From Lachnospiraceae bacterium (GTDB taxonomy: Bacteria > Bacillota > Clostridia > Lachnospirales > Lachnospiraceae): a stretch of DNA of 64,000 nucleotides. Each line of letters opens with the position of its first letter. The stretch's first letter is position 1. The DNA is taken from NCBI GenBank assembly GCA_015057525.1, contig SVEE01000005.1:93510-157509 (forward strand), in the 5' to 3' direction. The notes under the pieces are model-generated. The model made no database searches. It had not been told where the DNA came from and was given only the letters and a program-made list of their open reading frames with translations. Made by a program: the position numbers and the translations under genes. Positions 10,372 to 21,632 of this stretch are shown piece after piece.

Positions 10372-13300
10372 TTACTCTGCCTTCTTTTTCAAAACAACCA
10401 TACCTGCAGCTGACATAAGCATAGCCAAAATAAGTACAACTATTGGCGTTGCATCTCCTGTCTTTGGAGAATCAGCAGAACCCATGTATCCGTACTGTGG
10501 TTGCTGAGTAGTTGGAGGTGTCACTGTCGCATCTTTACCTGTATCATCTCCTGAACCGTCACCTGGATTCTTATCTGGGTCTGTTCCTGGATCTATTCCT
10601 GGATTCTTATCTGGGTCTGTTGTATTGTTGTCGTCTTTACCGTCGTCCGGTTTATCACTATCGTTATCTTTTATTTCATGAGCAGTAAACCATGCTGAAA
10701 TAACAGTATCAGACGTTATATTTGTATAATCCTTATCCCACTTAGAGAACTTATATGTGTACTTAGAAGATGGACTCTTAGTTGGTGTCTCTGTTGGAGG
10801 TGTAGCAGATTTTCCACTTTCTACCTGCTCAGTCTTCATAACCTTACCATCACCATCTACCCACTTAACTGTGTAATACTTAGGTGTATCTATTGTTCTA
10901 TACAACGCATATACTGAGAAGTATCTTGTTGTAATTGTTACTGTATTATTAGTAAGAACCACATCATCTGCATTCTTCCAATCTTTAAATACAAAGTTAT
11001 TATTACCTGTTCCGTGAACGGAAGCAACATATATCTTCTCACCAGATAATTCACCTAATGGGAATGTTATTGTTACTGGATGATATAACTCAGTTACATA
11101 TTCAGGTGTGTTATTTACCAATGTGCCTTCAGCATTTCTAACTTCCTTCACAACATAAAGCTGAATATATCTTTCAATGATTGCATTTTCACCAATCTTT
11201 GCATCAAATACACTTTGCTCTTCAGCTGAAACATCTGAAACATTCATATAACTTGCATAAAGAGTAACATCAATTGTACCACCTGCAGCTACAACAGCTT
11301 CATCCTCTGGAGTAATTATACCTTCATAAAGGGTATTATCATATATAGATTCAAGTTCATCTGCTGTGATATTAATTGAATTATCCTCAATTACTACATT
11401 AGTACTCTTTCCATTTAATACGAAATTAATACCATCTGTTTCAATGTAATCAGTTGGATATGTTATACCACCATTTTCAACAGTAACCGATGCTGTCTTA
11501 GTGTAATATCCGTCTGTTGCTACAATTCTGTATGTTCCATTTGGAACATTCTTGAACATATATGCTGTTGTTGTTGAATCTACTAATTTTTCACTTGAAA
11601 TAACTGTGTTTGCTTCATAAAGTGTTACATAAATTGGATACTCATCTTTAATGTTAGCATCTGATGTATCATAAACAGCTGTTCCGTACACAACTGCAGT
11701 TGCAGTCTTACTTGCTGTCTTGAAGCTTCCTTCTATTATTCTTACCTCTTCAGAAACATCAGTCTTTACATAAATCTTGTAATCATATACAGTATCAGCC
11801 TCTAAGTTTATGAATGTACAGTTAATATCCATACCATATTCAGTCTCAGGCTTATTAAATAAAGCAACTGTATATTCTGAATCAGAAGCTTTTTTGTATG
11901 CAACATAACAATCAGAAACTGGATATGTTCCTTCATGAACCTCTGCCTCTACATATGCACCAGTTGTTGTTATTCCAGTCACAGGATATCCTATGAGTGC
12001 AAGAGGAGAAAATTCTAATGGTTCTGAGACATTGCCGGCCTTATCCTCTACAGTTATTGTATATGTTGAACCTTCAAGTGCAATAAAGCTTCCTGATATA
12101 ACTCCATCTACCTCTGTAACCTCTATAGGTTCACCATTTAATAAAACTTTTGTTGTTTCAACTCCACTTATTGAATCTGTTGCTCTAAAGTTAACTGTCA
12201 TACTTCCATCAGTAGCAACTGTAGATTCAACCACATATACCTCTGGAGCCTGAAGATCAACCTTGACCTCTTCTACATCGGTGTCTATACTTGTTACGCC
12301 AGATGCACTAACTGCCCATGCTCTAACTGTGACAACACCTTCCTGCTCAAGCTGGAATTCATAGAAGTCGTTAGAGAATCCATCCTGGATATACTTATTA
12401 CCAACTTCTGTACTGTACTTAGTTACAACTGGTATACCTTCTATATCAGTTGTAGAATCAATAGTAATATATGGTTTTTCATTAATATACCAACCATTAT
12501 TTCCTATAGTACCTGTAACTGTAATTGTAGGTGCAAGTGGTGGAATATCTGATATTCCAGTAAATGTCTTCTCATATGTTGAAACATTTCCTGCAGCATC
12601 CTTAGCTTCAATTACATATGTTCCATTATTAGTTATGTTATATGCATACGACTCCAACTCGCCCCAAGTTCTAATCTCTGTTAACTCAGTGCCGTCTTTC
12701 TTGTAAAGAGTTACTGTCTGTACTCCACTAACACCACTTCCATCAACATCTTCTACAGTCTCTGACTCCGAATCAGAAACAGTAAACTCAAGTGTCACTC
12801 CCGAAAGATAACTCTCTGCACCCACCTGAGTATTGTCTGTAATTACAGGTGCTTTACAGTCAATAAGGAATGGTCCTACAGGTGTAAGTTCCACACTGTT
12901 ACCCGCATTATCATACACAACTGCTGATACAGTATAATATCCTATAGGCAGGCTAGCATCCTGAATACTATGAGTGAATGCATAAGAACGAATTTTGCCA
13001 TATTCTTCAATATCTAATACCGATGCAACCACATCACCTGCATTCTCTGTAACATCATAAGATGTTCCATCTGCCTTTGTGATAGTCCATTCTATACGGT
13101 TAACACCACTATCAATTTCTGCATCATCAGCAGCTACAGCCTTGAGATTAATTCCATTATACCAAACCTTAGCTTCCGAACCAGATACTGCTGCAATTTC
13201 TCCTGCAAGGTTTGTTGCCTCAATTTGTGTAGACTGTATATTATTTTCAACCATCCACTCAAAGTATGACTGAGCAGAACCACTATTCAAATATTCTTCT

Positions 13301-16191
13301 ATTTCCTCTTTCTTATCTTTTATCTTCAAAGTTGAAAGAGTTGACATGTTGCCTGTCTCATCGCTTGCATATACAACAAGCTGACCATATACTGTTGGTC
13401 CAATCAATACGCTTGCTTCATAATAGCCTGACGCATCATTAAGAACTAACGGTTTCTCATATACGCTAACATCAGTTCTATTTCCATTCTCATCAACGAA
13501 GTAGTAATAAAGCTTATCTGGTCTACTTCCTGTAGCATCATACTGCACTTTAATATTAATACTACTTACTTCCTGCCCATCAATAACCTGTGAGTGGAAA
13601 TATGAACCAAATGCAAACTCATTAAAGTAATCTAAGTATGGTGAAACAATAAAGTTCTTCAATACTGGCGCTGATGTATCAACATTTATTCCTGTTAAAG
13701 TTACAACCTCAGTAATAGCTCCAGTTCCTGTATTGAGCATCTGGAAAGAAATTGTTCCATTAACCATGTCATCTAAGACAATTGCAGGTGTGAAAAGACC
13801 TTCTGCCTGTTCCTTTGTCATATCAACAGTAATGTCTCCCTGAGTAGCACCAACAAGTCTAATAGCATTATAATTTGTTCCATCAGCAGTGATTGTTAAA
13901 CCAGGATAATATCCATTAGGAAGCTTTTCTTTATTAAATTTGTAATTAGCACTGTCACCATTATTTCCTGTGAACTTAACACCCGCATCTCTTGTAACTG
14001 TAAATGTCGGAGCGTTAACTACTGTAACTGCATAGTTCTTTCCATCAGGTATAAATGATGCACCAACTGTATAGGTTCCTGTAGAACTATATATACTTCT
14101 TGAAATATTCCATGAAGAGAATCCTAATATATTCTCCATGTAATAAATATAACCTGATTCAGTAGTTATTCCATTATATGATTCAGCATCAGTACCTACT
14201 AACTTACCAACTGAATCACTTGTAACTCTAAGTGAGTAATCTGGAGTTTTCTCTCCAAAAAGTACTGTTGAATCCTGATCCGCCTGAAGTACAATCTCGA
14301 CAGAAATTGGTTTTCTTTCAACAACAGCCGAATTTTCGAAAGTAAGCTGACCATTTTCATCCGTTGAAATAAAATATCTTTCTGCTATTTCTGCTCCATT
14401 GAGAGCGTCGCATTTTAACCCTACTACAGTAACCGTTAAGCTTCTTGTACCTGCGTTATCATCGTCGAGATATGCCGCTGTTCCAAGTTCTACATAAATC
14501 TGATCATTACCTATTGTTCCTGTAACGTTAGCCTTAGGAGCAATACTTATATCTTTTGTTCCATCATATATCTTATTTGGCTGATTACCACTTAAGTCAA
14601 CTATAGAGCCTGGGAAAATCTTAACTTCCTTTTGCTTAGAGACAAATGTTATAACATGAGTAGATACTCTTTCTGCTTCACCCTCATTAACATTACCATC
14701 TGTAACCTTAAGTGTTATTGAAACTCCACCTTCTGGAGTAATATCTGTAAGTGTACCAAAAATTGTATATGAACCGTCTGCTTCCTGTCTAATTCCAAGT
14801 CCGTAGCTACCAAGTTCCCCAATTCCATCTGGAAGTTCATATGTGAATCTTGAACCAGCAGAACTTGCATCATCTTTATATAATGCAGTAACATTACAGT
14901 TTATTGTGTCACCATAAGTCGCTTCAACTAAAAGATTTTGACCGTCCTCACTTACAGTTCCCTGCTGTGCCTTAAGCTGAATATTCTTATATGACCAAAT
15001 TGCTGAATAAGACTTACCTGTTATATTAACACCTGTACCTACCTCGTCGTTCTTGTTAGCAAGATACATTGAATTTACCATATCTCCTGCTGCATATACT
15101 GTATCCGAGCCATCTTCTTTCCAGCCAGATAACACATATGCCTCATTAGAAGCCCACACCTCTGATGAAGACACTACATTGTAATCCTTACCAAATTCAT
15201 ACTCATATGTATCAGTGCCATCTGTACTCACAGAAGAATCCACAACCAAGGATGCAGGTGACCCTGCTGGTGTAGCATTATATGTAACTTCAAATTTCAT
15301 AGGTGACCATGTAGACACGGTTGTAATTCCGTAAACATCCATAGCGTTGCTTTCGCTAGTGTTAATCTCTATAGTACTACCTATAGCATAGGCACCATTA
15401 TTAAATGATACACCTGAAAAATCGTAACCATATCTGTACAATCCATAAGATGCAGCATCACCTATTGTGTAGCTAAGAGCAGGATAAATATCTCCCGAAT
15501 CAGGTGTGTATGTGGCAGGTGCAGATATTGTAACTGTATCAAGTGCCATACCACTCTTTGTTGCTTTGTCTTCGTCGTCTGTTATATATATAGGATATGA
15601 ATGTCTTGTTGCTTTGAAGTATAAGTTGTATTCGCCACCAGTCGGTGCAAGTGTAGAAACATCGAGTGTACCAGATACACTCTGAGAAAGTGACATATCT
15701 GTACACACATCAGTAAAATCAACATATGCTGTCTGATCTGCACCAAATAAGTACTCTGAAAGAGTTGCTGCACTCGGTACAGTTATTACCGGATTAGAAG
15801 AATCTACAGTTATAGGATATGAACTAAGCTTATGTCCATGTCCTCCTTCATCAATACGATACAGGTATACCACTGTACCTAATATTGGTTCCTCTGAAAA
15901 AGAAGAAATTTCATCCGAAGTAAATGCATCTGTTGGTGTAGCATCTGTTCCCACCATTGGACTATCGCCTACATCAGCCGATGAAGTAAGAAATAACGAC
16001 TGAGTAATAAGCATTGTCATAACCATAATGGATGCTACAAGCTTCTTGCCATTACCTCTTCCCCAATATACAGCATGAGATATTGCACTAATTATTGCTA
16101 CAAGTGCAAGTGTTGGATATACCAAAATCCTATGCTTTTTTCCGGTATCAAGCAATTTTCGAATCAATTTGTCCTTCAACTTCATCTTCAT
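10372..16191 (-). CDS. Giant cell-surface protein with bacterial Ig-like/MBG-like domains and SPKTG sortase signal
   Basis: 1939 aa; hydrophobic N-terminal export region, repeated Ig-like strands (ITDNTQVGAES..., EVYVVESTVATDGSMTVNFRATDSISGVE), InlB-like YYTVKWVDGDGKVMKTEQV..., C-terminal SPKTGDATPIVVLILAMLMSAAGMVVLKKKAE. Confidence 0.85.
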   Translation of the reverse strand: MKMKLKDKLIRKLLDTGKKHRILVYPTLALVAIISAISHAVYWGRGNGKKLVASIMVMTMLITQSLFLTSSADVGDSPMVGTDATPTDAFTSDEISSFSEEPILGTVVYLYRIDEGGHGHKLSSYPITVDSSNPVITVPSAATLSEYLFGADQTAYVDFTDVCTDMSLSQSVSGTLDVSTLAPTGGEYNLYFKATRHSYPIYITDDEDKATKSGMALDTVTISAPATYTPDSGDIYPALSYTIGDAASYGLYRYGYDFSGVSFNNGAYAIGSTIEINTSESNAMDVYGITTVSTWSPMKFEVTYNATPAGSPASLVVDSSVSTDGTDTYEYEFGKDYNVVSSSEVWASNEAYVLSGWKEDGSDTVYAAGDMVNSMYLANKNDEVGTGVNITGKSYSAIWSYKNIQLKAQQGTVSEDGQNLLVEATYGDTINCNVTALYKDDASSAGSRFTYELPDGIGELGSYGLGIRQEADGSYTIFGTLTDITPEGGVSITLKVTDGNVNEGEAERVSTHVITFVSKQKEVKIFPGSIVDLSGNQPNKIYDGTKDISIAPKANVTGTIGNDQIYVELGTAAYLDDDNAGTRSLTVTVVGLKCDALNGAEIAERYFISTDENGQLTFENSAVVERKPISVEIVLQADQDSTVLFGEKTPDYSLRVTSDSVGKLVGTDAESYNGITTESGYIYYMENILGFSSWNISRSIYSSTGTYTVGASFIPDGKNYAVTVVNAPTFTVTRDAGVKFTGNNGDSANYKFNKEKLPNGYYPGLTITADGTNYNAIRLVGATQGDITVDMTKEQAEGLFTPAIVLDDMVNGTISFQMLNTGTGAITEVVTLTGINVDTSAPVLKNFIVSPYLDYFNEFAFGSYFHSQVIDGQEVSSINIKVQYDATGSRPDKLYYYFVDENGNRTDVSVYEKPLVLNDASGYYEASVLIGPTVYGQLVVYASDETGNMSTLSTLKIKDKKEEIEEYLNSGSAQSYFEWMVENNIQSTQIEATNLAGEIAAVSGSEAKVWYNGINLKAVAADDAEIDSGVNRIEWTITKADGTSYDVTENAGDVVASVLDIEEYGKIRSYAFTHSIQDASLPIGYYTVSAVVYDNAGNSVELTPVGPFLIDCKAPVITDNTQVGAESYLSGVTLEFTVSDSESETVEDVDGSGVSGVQTVTLYKKDGTELTEIRTWGELESYAYNITNNGTYVIEAKDAAGNVSTYEKTFTGISDIPPLAPTITVTGTIGNNGWYINEKPYITIDSTTDIEGIPVVTKYSTEVGNKYIQDGFSNDFYEFQLEQEGVVTVRAWAVSASGVTSIDTDVEEVKVDLQAPEVYVVESTVATDGSMTVNFRATDSISGVETTKVLLNGEPIEVTEVDGVISGSFIALEGSTYTITVEDKAGNVSEPLEFSPLALIGYPVTGITTTGAYVEAEVHEGTYPVSDCYVAYKKASDSEYTVALFNKPETEYGMDINCTFINLEADTVYDYKIYVKTDVSEEVRIIEGSFKTASKTATAVVYGTAVYDTSDANIKDEYPIYVTLYEANTVISSEKLVDSTTTAYMFKNVPNGTYRIVATDGYYTKTASVTVENGGITYPTDYIETDGINFVLNGKSTNVVIEDNSINITADELESIYDNTLYEGIITPEDEAVVAAGGTIDVTLYASYMNVSDVSAEEQSVFDAKIGENAIIERYIQLYVVKEVRNAEGTLVNNTPEYVTELYHPVTITFPLGELSGEKIYVASVHGTGNNNFVFKDWKNADDVVLTNNTVTITTRYFSVYALYRTIDTPKYYTVKWVDGDGKVMKTEQVESGKSATPPTETPTKSPSSKYTYKFSKWDKDYTNITSDTVISAWFTAHEIKDNDSDKPDDGKDDNNTTDPDKNPGIDPGTDPDKNPGDGSGDDTGKDATVTPPTTQQPQYGYMGSADSPKTGDATPIVVLILAMLMSAAGMVVLKKKAE

Positions 16192-16496
16192 TCACCTCAA
16201 ACTCCCCATATCCTAAAGGGCCTTCCTAAATAAATTATATTTATAATATGTATTATCATTACAAAGCAAATAACTACAAAAACCCATAGTTATTCATAAT
16301 CATGTTACATTTTATCACATATAAACAAGATTGAAAATAGTTTTTAAGCATTTTTTTACAAAATATTGTGATATACTTGTAAAAAATTCGCATATTTCGT
16401 ACTTGAGCATTAATCTGAAATGATTAAAAGACTCTTATATAGATATATCGGATAATTAAAAGTTGAAATAAAGACATAAAATAAATTTGTTTGGGA

Positions 16497-16709
16497 TTAT
16501 TTTAGAAAATTCTGACGCCAAAGTGGAATGTATTTACCTTCATAGAATTGTTGTAGATTATCATTGAGATACTCTCTTTCTTTGGTTGCTTCTTCTGTTG
16601 TCATACCAGCACGATAAAAGGGTTGTTCTTTAACCAAAACACTATCATAGTATTCTGTGTATTCGTCTTTAGGTTCTTCGCGATTATCGCATTCTGACAT
16701 ATGAGCCAT
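16497..16709 (-). CDS. Small hypothetical protein
   Basis: MAHMSECDNREEPKDEYTEYYDSVLVKEQPFYRAGMTTEEATKEREYLNDNLQQFYEGKYIPLWRQNFLK; GGAGGTGATAGGT-ATG RBS supports the start at 16709. Confidence 0.6.
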   Translation of the reverse strand: MAHMSECDNREEPKDEYTEYYDSVLVKEQPFYRAGMTTEEATKEREYLNDNLQQFYEGKYIPLWRQNFLK

Positions 16710-16888
16710 ACCTATCACCTCCTTATAATTTTGAATTTTACGTATCCATCCTTATATGGGCCCACTTTACAGATACTGATATATTAAGAATATCCAATAT
16801 TCCTACCGTGGTCAATATCTTATTCAAAATGCAACAAATTAGCTCATTTTTTATTCTGCAACTAAACTATAGTAATCTTTACATATAC

Positions 16889-16929
16889 AAAAAGTCGTTA
16901 TGTGTCATGTATACACATAACGACTTTTT
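16889..16929 (-). terminator. Terminator after luxS
   Basis: Perfect 17-bp stem AAAAAGTCGTTATGTGT / ACACATAACGACTTTTT. Confidence 0.75.
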
Positions 16930-16931
16930 AC

Positions 16932-17411
16932 TTACTCTGGGTAAATCAATTGTTTATCAGTGATATTTAAAAGAACCTCTTCAAGATATTTTTTACTCAC
17001 ATATCTTGCCATAGGAAGATTCATATCAAGATAATTTCCACAATCCTTTGCACTTGCTCCTGGAACTTCATCATCAAAACAAGACATAAACTCGAACAAT
17101 TCTATCATTAAATCAATTATATCTTTTGATTCATAATCACCTGCCATTATAAGATAAAACCCAGTTCTACATCCCATGGGGCCAAAATATACAATTTTTT
17201 CACCATACACATCATGATTTCTCAAAAATGTAGCTGCCAAATGCTCTATAGTATGGATTTCTGCAGTATTGATAACAGGCTCATAATTAGGTCTAGTTAC
17301 TCTTAAATCAAAAGTGGTAATTACATTTCCGTTTATGTTATCTTTTCTTGATACATATACGCCAGGAAGTAATCTAGTGTGGTCTATAGTAAAACTAGCT
17401 ATTTTTTTCAT
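16932..17411 (-). CDS. luxS: S-ribosylhomocysteine lyase
   Basis: 159 aa; TAEIHTIEHLAATFLRN, GPMGCRTGFYLI, AKDCGNYLDMNLPMARY. Confidence 0.97.
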   Translation of the reverse strand: MKKIASFTIDHTRLLPGVYVSRKDNINGNVITTFDLRVTRPNYEPVINTAEIHTIEHLAATFLRNHDVYGEKIVYFGPMGCRTGFYLIMAGDYESKDIIDLMIELFEFMSCFDDEVPGASAKDCGNYLDMNLPMARYVSKKYLEEVLLNITDKQLIYPE

Positions 17412-17420
17412 ATTTTCCTC

Positions 17421-18113
17421 CTATAACCTTGATACCATTTCTTTAACAAGCTTAACACTGTGTTCTATTGCTTTTGCTTCGAAAGTTGGATAATCCACCG
17501 TTGCACTATCATCAGCTTTATCAGATATTGCCCTTATGATAAGGAAAGGAATATTATTGAGATATGCCGCCTGTGCTATGGCCGCACCTTCCATCTCTGT
17601 ACAGGAGCCCTTAAAGTTTTCTTCTATATAAGTCTTCCTGCCCTTATCCGAAATGAACTGATCTCCACTTACAACACGACCTTCGAACACCTTTATATCC
17701 GGATTTACTTTTTCGCAAGATTCCTTAGCCACTCTTCTTAATTTCTCATCGGCAATAAATGTAGAAGTTTCCATACGAGGTATAACACCTGGCTCGTACC
17801 CAAATCCTGTTGCATCCATATCATGCTGAAGTGCATCTGTTGAAAGTACAATATCCCCTATATCTATATCTGCATTTAAGCTACCAGCAATACCTGTATT
17901 TATCACAGAATCAACCCCATATATATCAACTAAAATTTGTGTACAAATACCTGCATTAACCTTACCTATACCAGAACGTACAACAACTACATCCTTTCCA
18001 CACATTTTTCCTTTATAAAATTCCATGGATGCTCTTGTGCTAATTTCAATATCATCCATTATTTCTTTTAACTTACTAACCTCTTCATCCATTGCACCTA
18101 TTATACCTAACAT
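17421..18113 (-). CDS. mtnN: 5'-methylthioadenosine/S-adenosylhomocysteine nucleosidase
   Basis: MLGIIGAMDEEVSKLKEIM, NTGIAGSLN, GDQFISD, CTEMEGAAIAQAA; AAAGGAG RBS supports start at 18113 inside ORF 17421..18134. Confidence 0.95.
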   Translation of the reverse strand: MLGIIGAMDEEVSKLKEIMDDIEISTRASMEFYKGKMCGKDVVVVRSGIGKVNAGICTQILVDIYGVDSVINTGIAGSLNADIDIGDIVLSTDALQHDMDATGFGYEPGVIPRMETSTFIADEKLRRVAKESCEKVNPDIKVFEGRVVSGDQFISDKGRKTYIEENFKGSCTEMEGAAIAQAAYLNNIPFLIIRAISDKADDSATVDYPTFEAKAIEHSVKLVKEMVSRL

Positions 18114-18126
18114 ACTACATCTCCTT

Positions 18127-18825
18127 TTATCCACTTATTTTATCAATACTATCCCTTGATATTTTTATCATATTAATAAATCTATCGTACACCTTTGATG
18201 AATTATCCTTATCCATGCCTACAATATCTGACACATAAAAATCATTTAAAACAAACATAGCAATGTCATTTATCCGTTCACCTTTACCAGAATCCCTAAG
18301 TGCAATCACTCTGTTTCCAATATCTCTTATAAAAATGTGCCATTCTAATATAAAGTTTTGATTCTCGTCTATATTAGCGGTATCAATCCATTTCTTAACC
18401 TTGATTTTTGCTCTATTTTCTTTTATACACTCATTTTTCTGAAGAAAATATTTAAAACCTGTTTCATCGTATACTCTGCCAAGAGGAAAAATACGACATA
18501 TTCCTGGTCTACTGCTATGTATGCTACATCTACCCTCTGAGTCTAAAAATGTACACTTGTTATCTACACCCATTTTTAGATTCGGAAGAATAAGCCCATC
18601 TACCATGTTAAGCTCAATTCTACCAGCATTCAAAAGTTCTTGAAAACTCATGGATAAATGATTTTTCATAAGCCATATATCATAAGGGTCAAGCACAATT
18701 GAGCTACCCATCCCTGTGCAACATTTGTGACAACCTTGGCAATTACCTGTATCAGCTTTAACCATGTCATTCAATCCATATGTTCTTCCATCAGATATTT
18801 CCTCTAATGTACATTCTCTTAACAT
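18127..18825 (-). CDS. YkgJ family cysteine cluster protein
   Basis: 232 aa; CQGCHKCCTGMGSSIVLDPYDIW, CTFLDSEGRCSIHSSRPGICRIFPLGR. Confidence 0.9.
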   Translation of the reverse strand: MLRECTLEEISDGRTYGLNDMVKADTGNCQGCHKCCTGMGSSIVLDPYDIWLMKNHLSMSFQELLNAGRIELNMVDGLILPNLKMGVDNKCTFLDSEGRCSIHSSRPGICRIFPLGRVYDETGFKYFLQKNECIKENRAKIKVKKWIDTANIDENQNFILEWHIFIRDIGNRVIALRDSGKGERINDIAMFVLNDFYVSDIVGMDKDNSSKVYDRFINMIKISRDSIDKISG

Positions 18826-18862
18826 TTTATTCCTCCACGTATCATATGAATACGAAATAATA

Positions 18863-21565
18863 TTATGCTTTTTTTATTTCTTTTTCCACGATACTTAAAA
18901 TATTTTTCAGTTCTTTCCTAAAATCATCATATGAGTTCTTTATGAATTCAACATCTTCACCCTTTGCAGCAAGCTCATGAGTCTTCGATATCTCCGAAAA
19001 ATCGCTTGCACCTATTGTGAGAGACGTACTTTTTAATGTGTGAGCAATTCTCGCATATTCTTTCCAGTTTTCCTGTTTAAAATATTCATCAATCTCATTT
19101 TCATATTGTTTGCCTTTTTCTACATAGGTTTCTAATATTTCAATATATAATTCTTTGCTTCCGCCACAATATTTAATTCCTTCTTCTTTGTTAAGAGTTA
19201 TCTCCTTATCTTGAGACTTAATTTCCTCACTAAGATACTTACTTAACATTTCATCCAACATATTATACTCTACTGGTTTTGTTATGTAATCAGTAAAACC
19301 TTCTTTTTCGTACATTTCTGAAGCCCCCTTTATGGCATTAGCCGTAAGAACAATTACATTTGTATCATTATTTAATCCTTCTCTATCATCTCTAATCATA
19401 TGAAGAGTCTCCACACCATCTGGCTCAGGCATCATATGATCCATAAATATTAGGTCGTATTTTTTTGTTTTGCACAAATCGTAACACTTACTACCACTTT
19501 CAGCATAATCTATACTGAGACCTGTTTTTCCTAGAAGTGCTTTCATTACCATAAGATTCATCTCGTTGTCATCAACAACAAGAACAGACAATTCTGATGA
19601 GAAACATCTCTCTGACTTAACTTCATCTTGCTGTACCAAATTCGCATAAGCAACCATAAGGTCACCCATAGGTGTATTGTCTTCCACCTGCTGAGGAATT
19701 TTAACAGTAAAACAACTTCCACTACCATATTCACTTCTTACATCAATTGTTCCCTTCATAGAATCAACCAACTGTTTTGTGATATTAAGACCTAAACCTG
19801 TTCCTTGAATGTATTTATTTCGTTTTAAATCCATTCTTTGGAAACTGTCAAACAAGGTTGACATATCTTCTTCACGTATACCAACACCGGTATCAGTAAC
19901 AGAAAACATTAATTGGAATTTATTTTTCTCTGTTATCCCTTTAGCACTTATAGTTATACTTCCCTGTTCTGTATACTTAACAGCATTAGACAGTAAATTG
20001 TTAAATATCTGTTTAATACGAATTTCGTCTCCAACCAAAACTGACGGTAACTTCTCGTCAACATCTAAATTAATATCAATTTCCTTCCCTTTAAGACGAA
20101 CACTAGCACCAAGTATTACATCATTAAGCATAGAAGCCACATTGTATGAATTTTCACATATTTCAAGTTTGCCTGCATCCAGCTTTGAAAAATCCAAAAT
20201 GTCATCTATAAGCCCAATAAGCATCTTACTTGCATTTTCAATATTTTTTGCATACTCTCTGGTTTCATTATTGTGGTTCTCTCTGAGAATCATTTCGTTC
20301 ATTCCTACAATTGTATTGATAGGCGTTCTAATCTCATGAGACATATTTGCAAGAAATAAAGCTTTAGACTCACTTGCTGCCACAGCAATTTGCTTTTCCT
20401 TTTCAAGCTGAAGCAAATCTCTTCCTGTCTTTATAACAGCCATAAAGAAAAGAAATACTAATCCAAGACACAAAGCTATTCCGTTATACAATGCAGCTCT
20501 GTCGTATACCTGATATATCTCGCATAAACCAGCAAACATAAGTCCTGCTAATCCAAAAGCAACCTCTTTGTATTCTTTTATGAATCCACTCTTAATATCT
20601 GCTATTACAGTGCCAAAAATCATAACAATAAGCACAACTAATATAATATGCGATGCTCCCATTGTCTCAGAAAAATCTTTAACATCACTTAATTGGAGCA
20701 AAGTAGAAATAATAAAATTTATTACAGAACATATTGCAATAAGTATAAAACCTTTTTCATAACGTCTTTTTTGTATTTGATTAATATATGACATGAAAGG
20801 AAACGGTAAAAGCATTACCATGAAAAATCCAACATCACTTGCAATTGTACTGTTTGGTAAGAAAATTTGTCTAAGTCTTGACTCTGCAATAATCCATACT
20901 GAAGATACAAGAAGACCTACACCTAAATATGAAATATCCATGCTATTCTTATAAACACATCGAACTATAATTGTATATACTACAACCATGACACTTAACA
21001 AAAGCATAAACAAAGCAAGTATAGTAACAGGAAGATATGTTCTGAAGAATCCTGTCCAAATCTGCTCTCTATCACCCTCATATATATCATTAACATATCC
21101 TGAATACGGTGAGTTGCTAACTATTTCCATAGTAAGTGTTTTACCTGCATCCTCAGGAAAAAGTTCGGCAAAAATATACACACTAACACTATTTTTACCA
21201 AATTTTCTAGTGCCCTTAGTACTGTAATTCTCTCTTACTTCACCATCAACACTTATCTTAATATCCTGTTGGGAACTTCTGATACATATCCATGTGCCAT
21301 TCATGTTCTCTGGAATTTTTTTCTCTATAATGAGCACATTTCCTGGCTTTACATTACAAGAGCCAGGCACAGTTATCGGAGTTTTGGTTCCGTCAGGCAT
21401 AACCATCTCCCAACCATCATTAAAAGACCTACTTCCACCTACTTTGAAATAGGATTCTTTTTCTGCCCATAACTCTCCTATGACAAAATATGCAATCGAT
21501 ACAATTAAGAATGCACCTAAAATACATTGTAAAATTTTCATAATATTACTAGTCTTTATCTCCAT
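18863..21565 (-). CDS. Hybrid sensor histidine kinase with 7TM region, HisKA-HATPase, REC and HPt domains
   Basis: 900 aa; FLANMSHEIRTPINTIVGMNEMI (H box), GTGLGLNITKQLV, VLVVDDNEMNLMVMKALL...IFMDHMMPEPDG (REC), RIAHTLKSTSLTIGA (HPt). Confidence 0.92.
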   Translation of the reverse strand: MEIKTSNIMKILQCILGAFLIVSIAYFVIGELWAEKESYFKVGGSRSFNDGWEMVMPDGTKTPITVPGSCNVKPGNVLIIEKKIPENMNGTWICIRSSQQDIKISVDGEVRENYSTKGTRKFGKNSVSVYIFAELFPEDAGKTLTMEIVSNSPYSGYVNDIYEGDREQIWTGFFRTYLPVTILALFMLLLSVMVVVYTIIVRCVYKNSMDISYLGVGLLVSSVWIIAESRLRQIFLPNSTIASDVGFFMVMLLPFPFMSYINQIQKRRYEKGFILIAICSVINFIISTLLQLSDVKDFSETMGASHIILVVLIVMIFGTVIADIKSGFIKEYKEVAFGLAGLMFAGLCEIYQVYDRAALYNGIALCLGLVFLFFMAVIKTGRDLLQLEKEKQIAVAASESKALFLANMSHEIRTPINTIVGMNEMILRENHNNETREYAKNIENASKMLIGLIDDILDFSKLDAGKLEICENSYNVASMLNDVILGASVRLKGKEIDINLDVDEKLPSVLVGDEIRIKQIFNNLLSNAVKYTEQGSITISAKGITEKNKFQLMFSVTDTGVGIREEDMSTLFDSFQRMDLKRNKYIQGTGLGLNITKQLVDSMKGTIDVRSEYGSGSCFTVKIPQQVEDNTPMGDLMVAYANLVQQDEVKSERCFSSELSVLVVDDNEMNLMVMKALLGKTGLSIDYAESGSKCYDLCKTKKYDLIFMDHMMPEPDGVETLHMIRDDREGLNNDTNVIVLTANAIKGASEMYEKEGFTDYITKPVEYNMLDEMLSKYLSEEIKSQDKEITLNKEEGIKYCGGSKELYIEILETYVEKGKQYENEIDEYFKQENWKEYARIAHTLKSTSLTIGASDFSEISKTHELAAKGEDVEFIKNSYDDFRKELKNILSIVEKEIKKA

Positions 21566-21632
21566 TTTGTCCCCCTGTATAAAGCTAAAACGTCTCTCTT
21601 TAGTATATCACTTTGAATATTTATTACAATAT

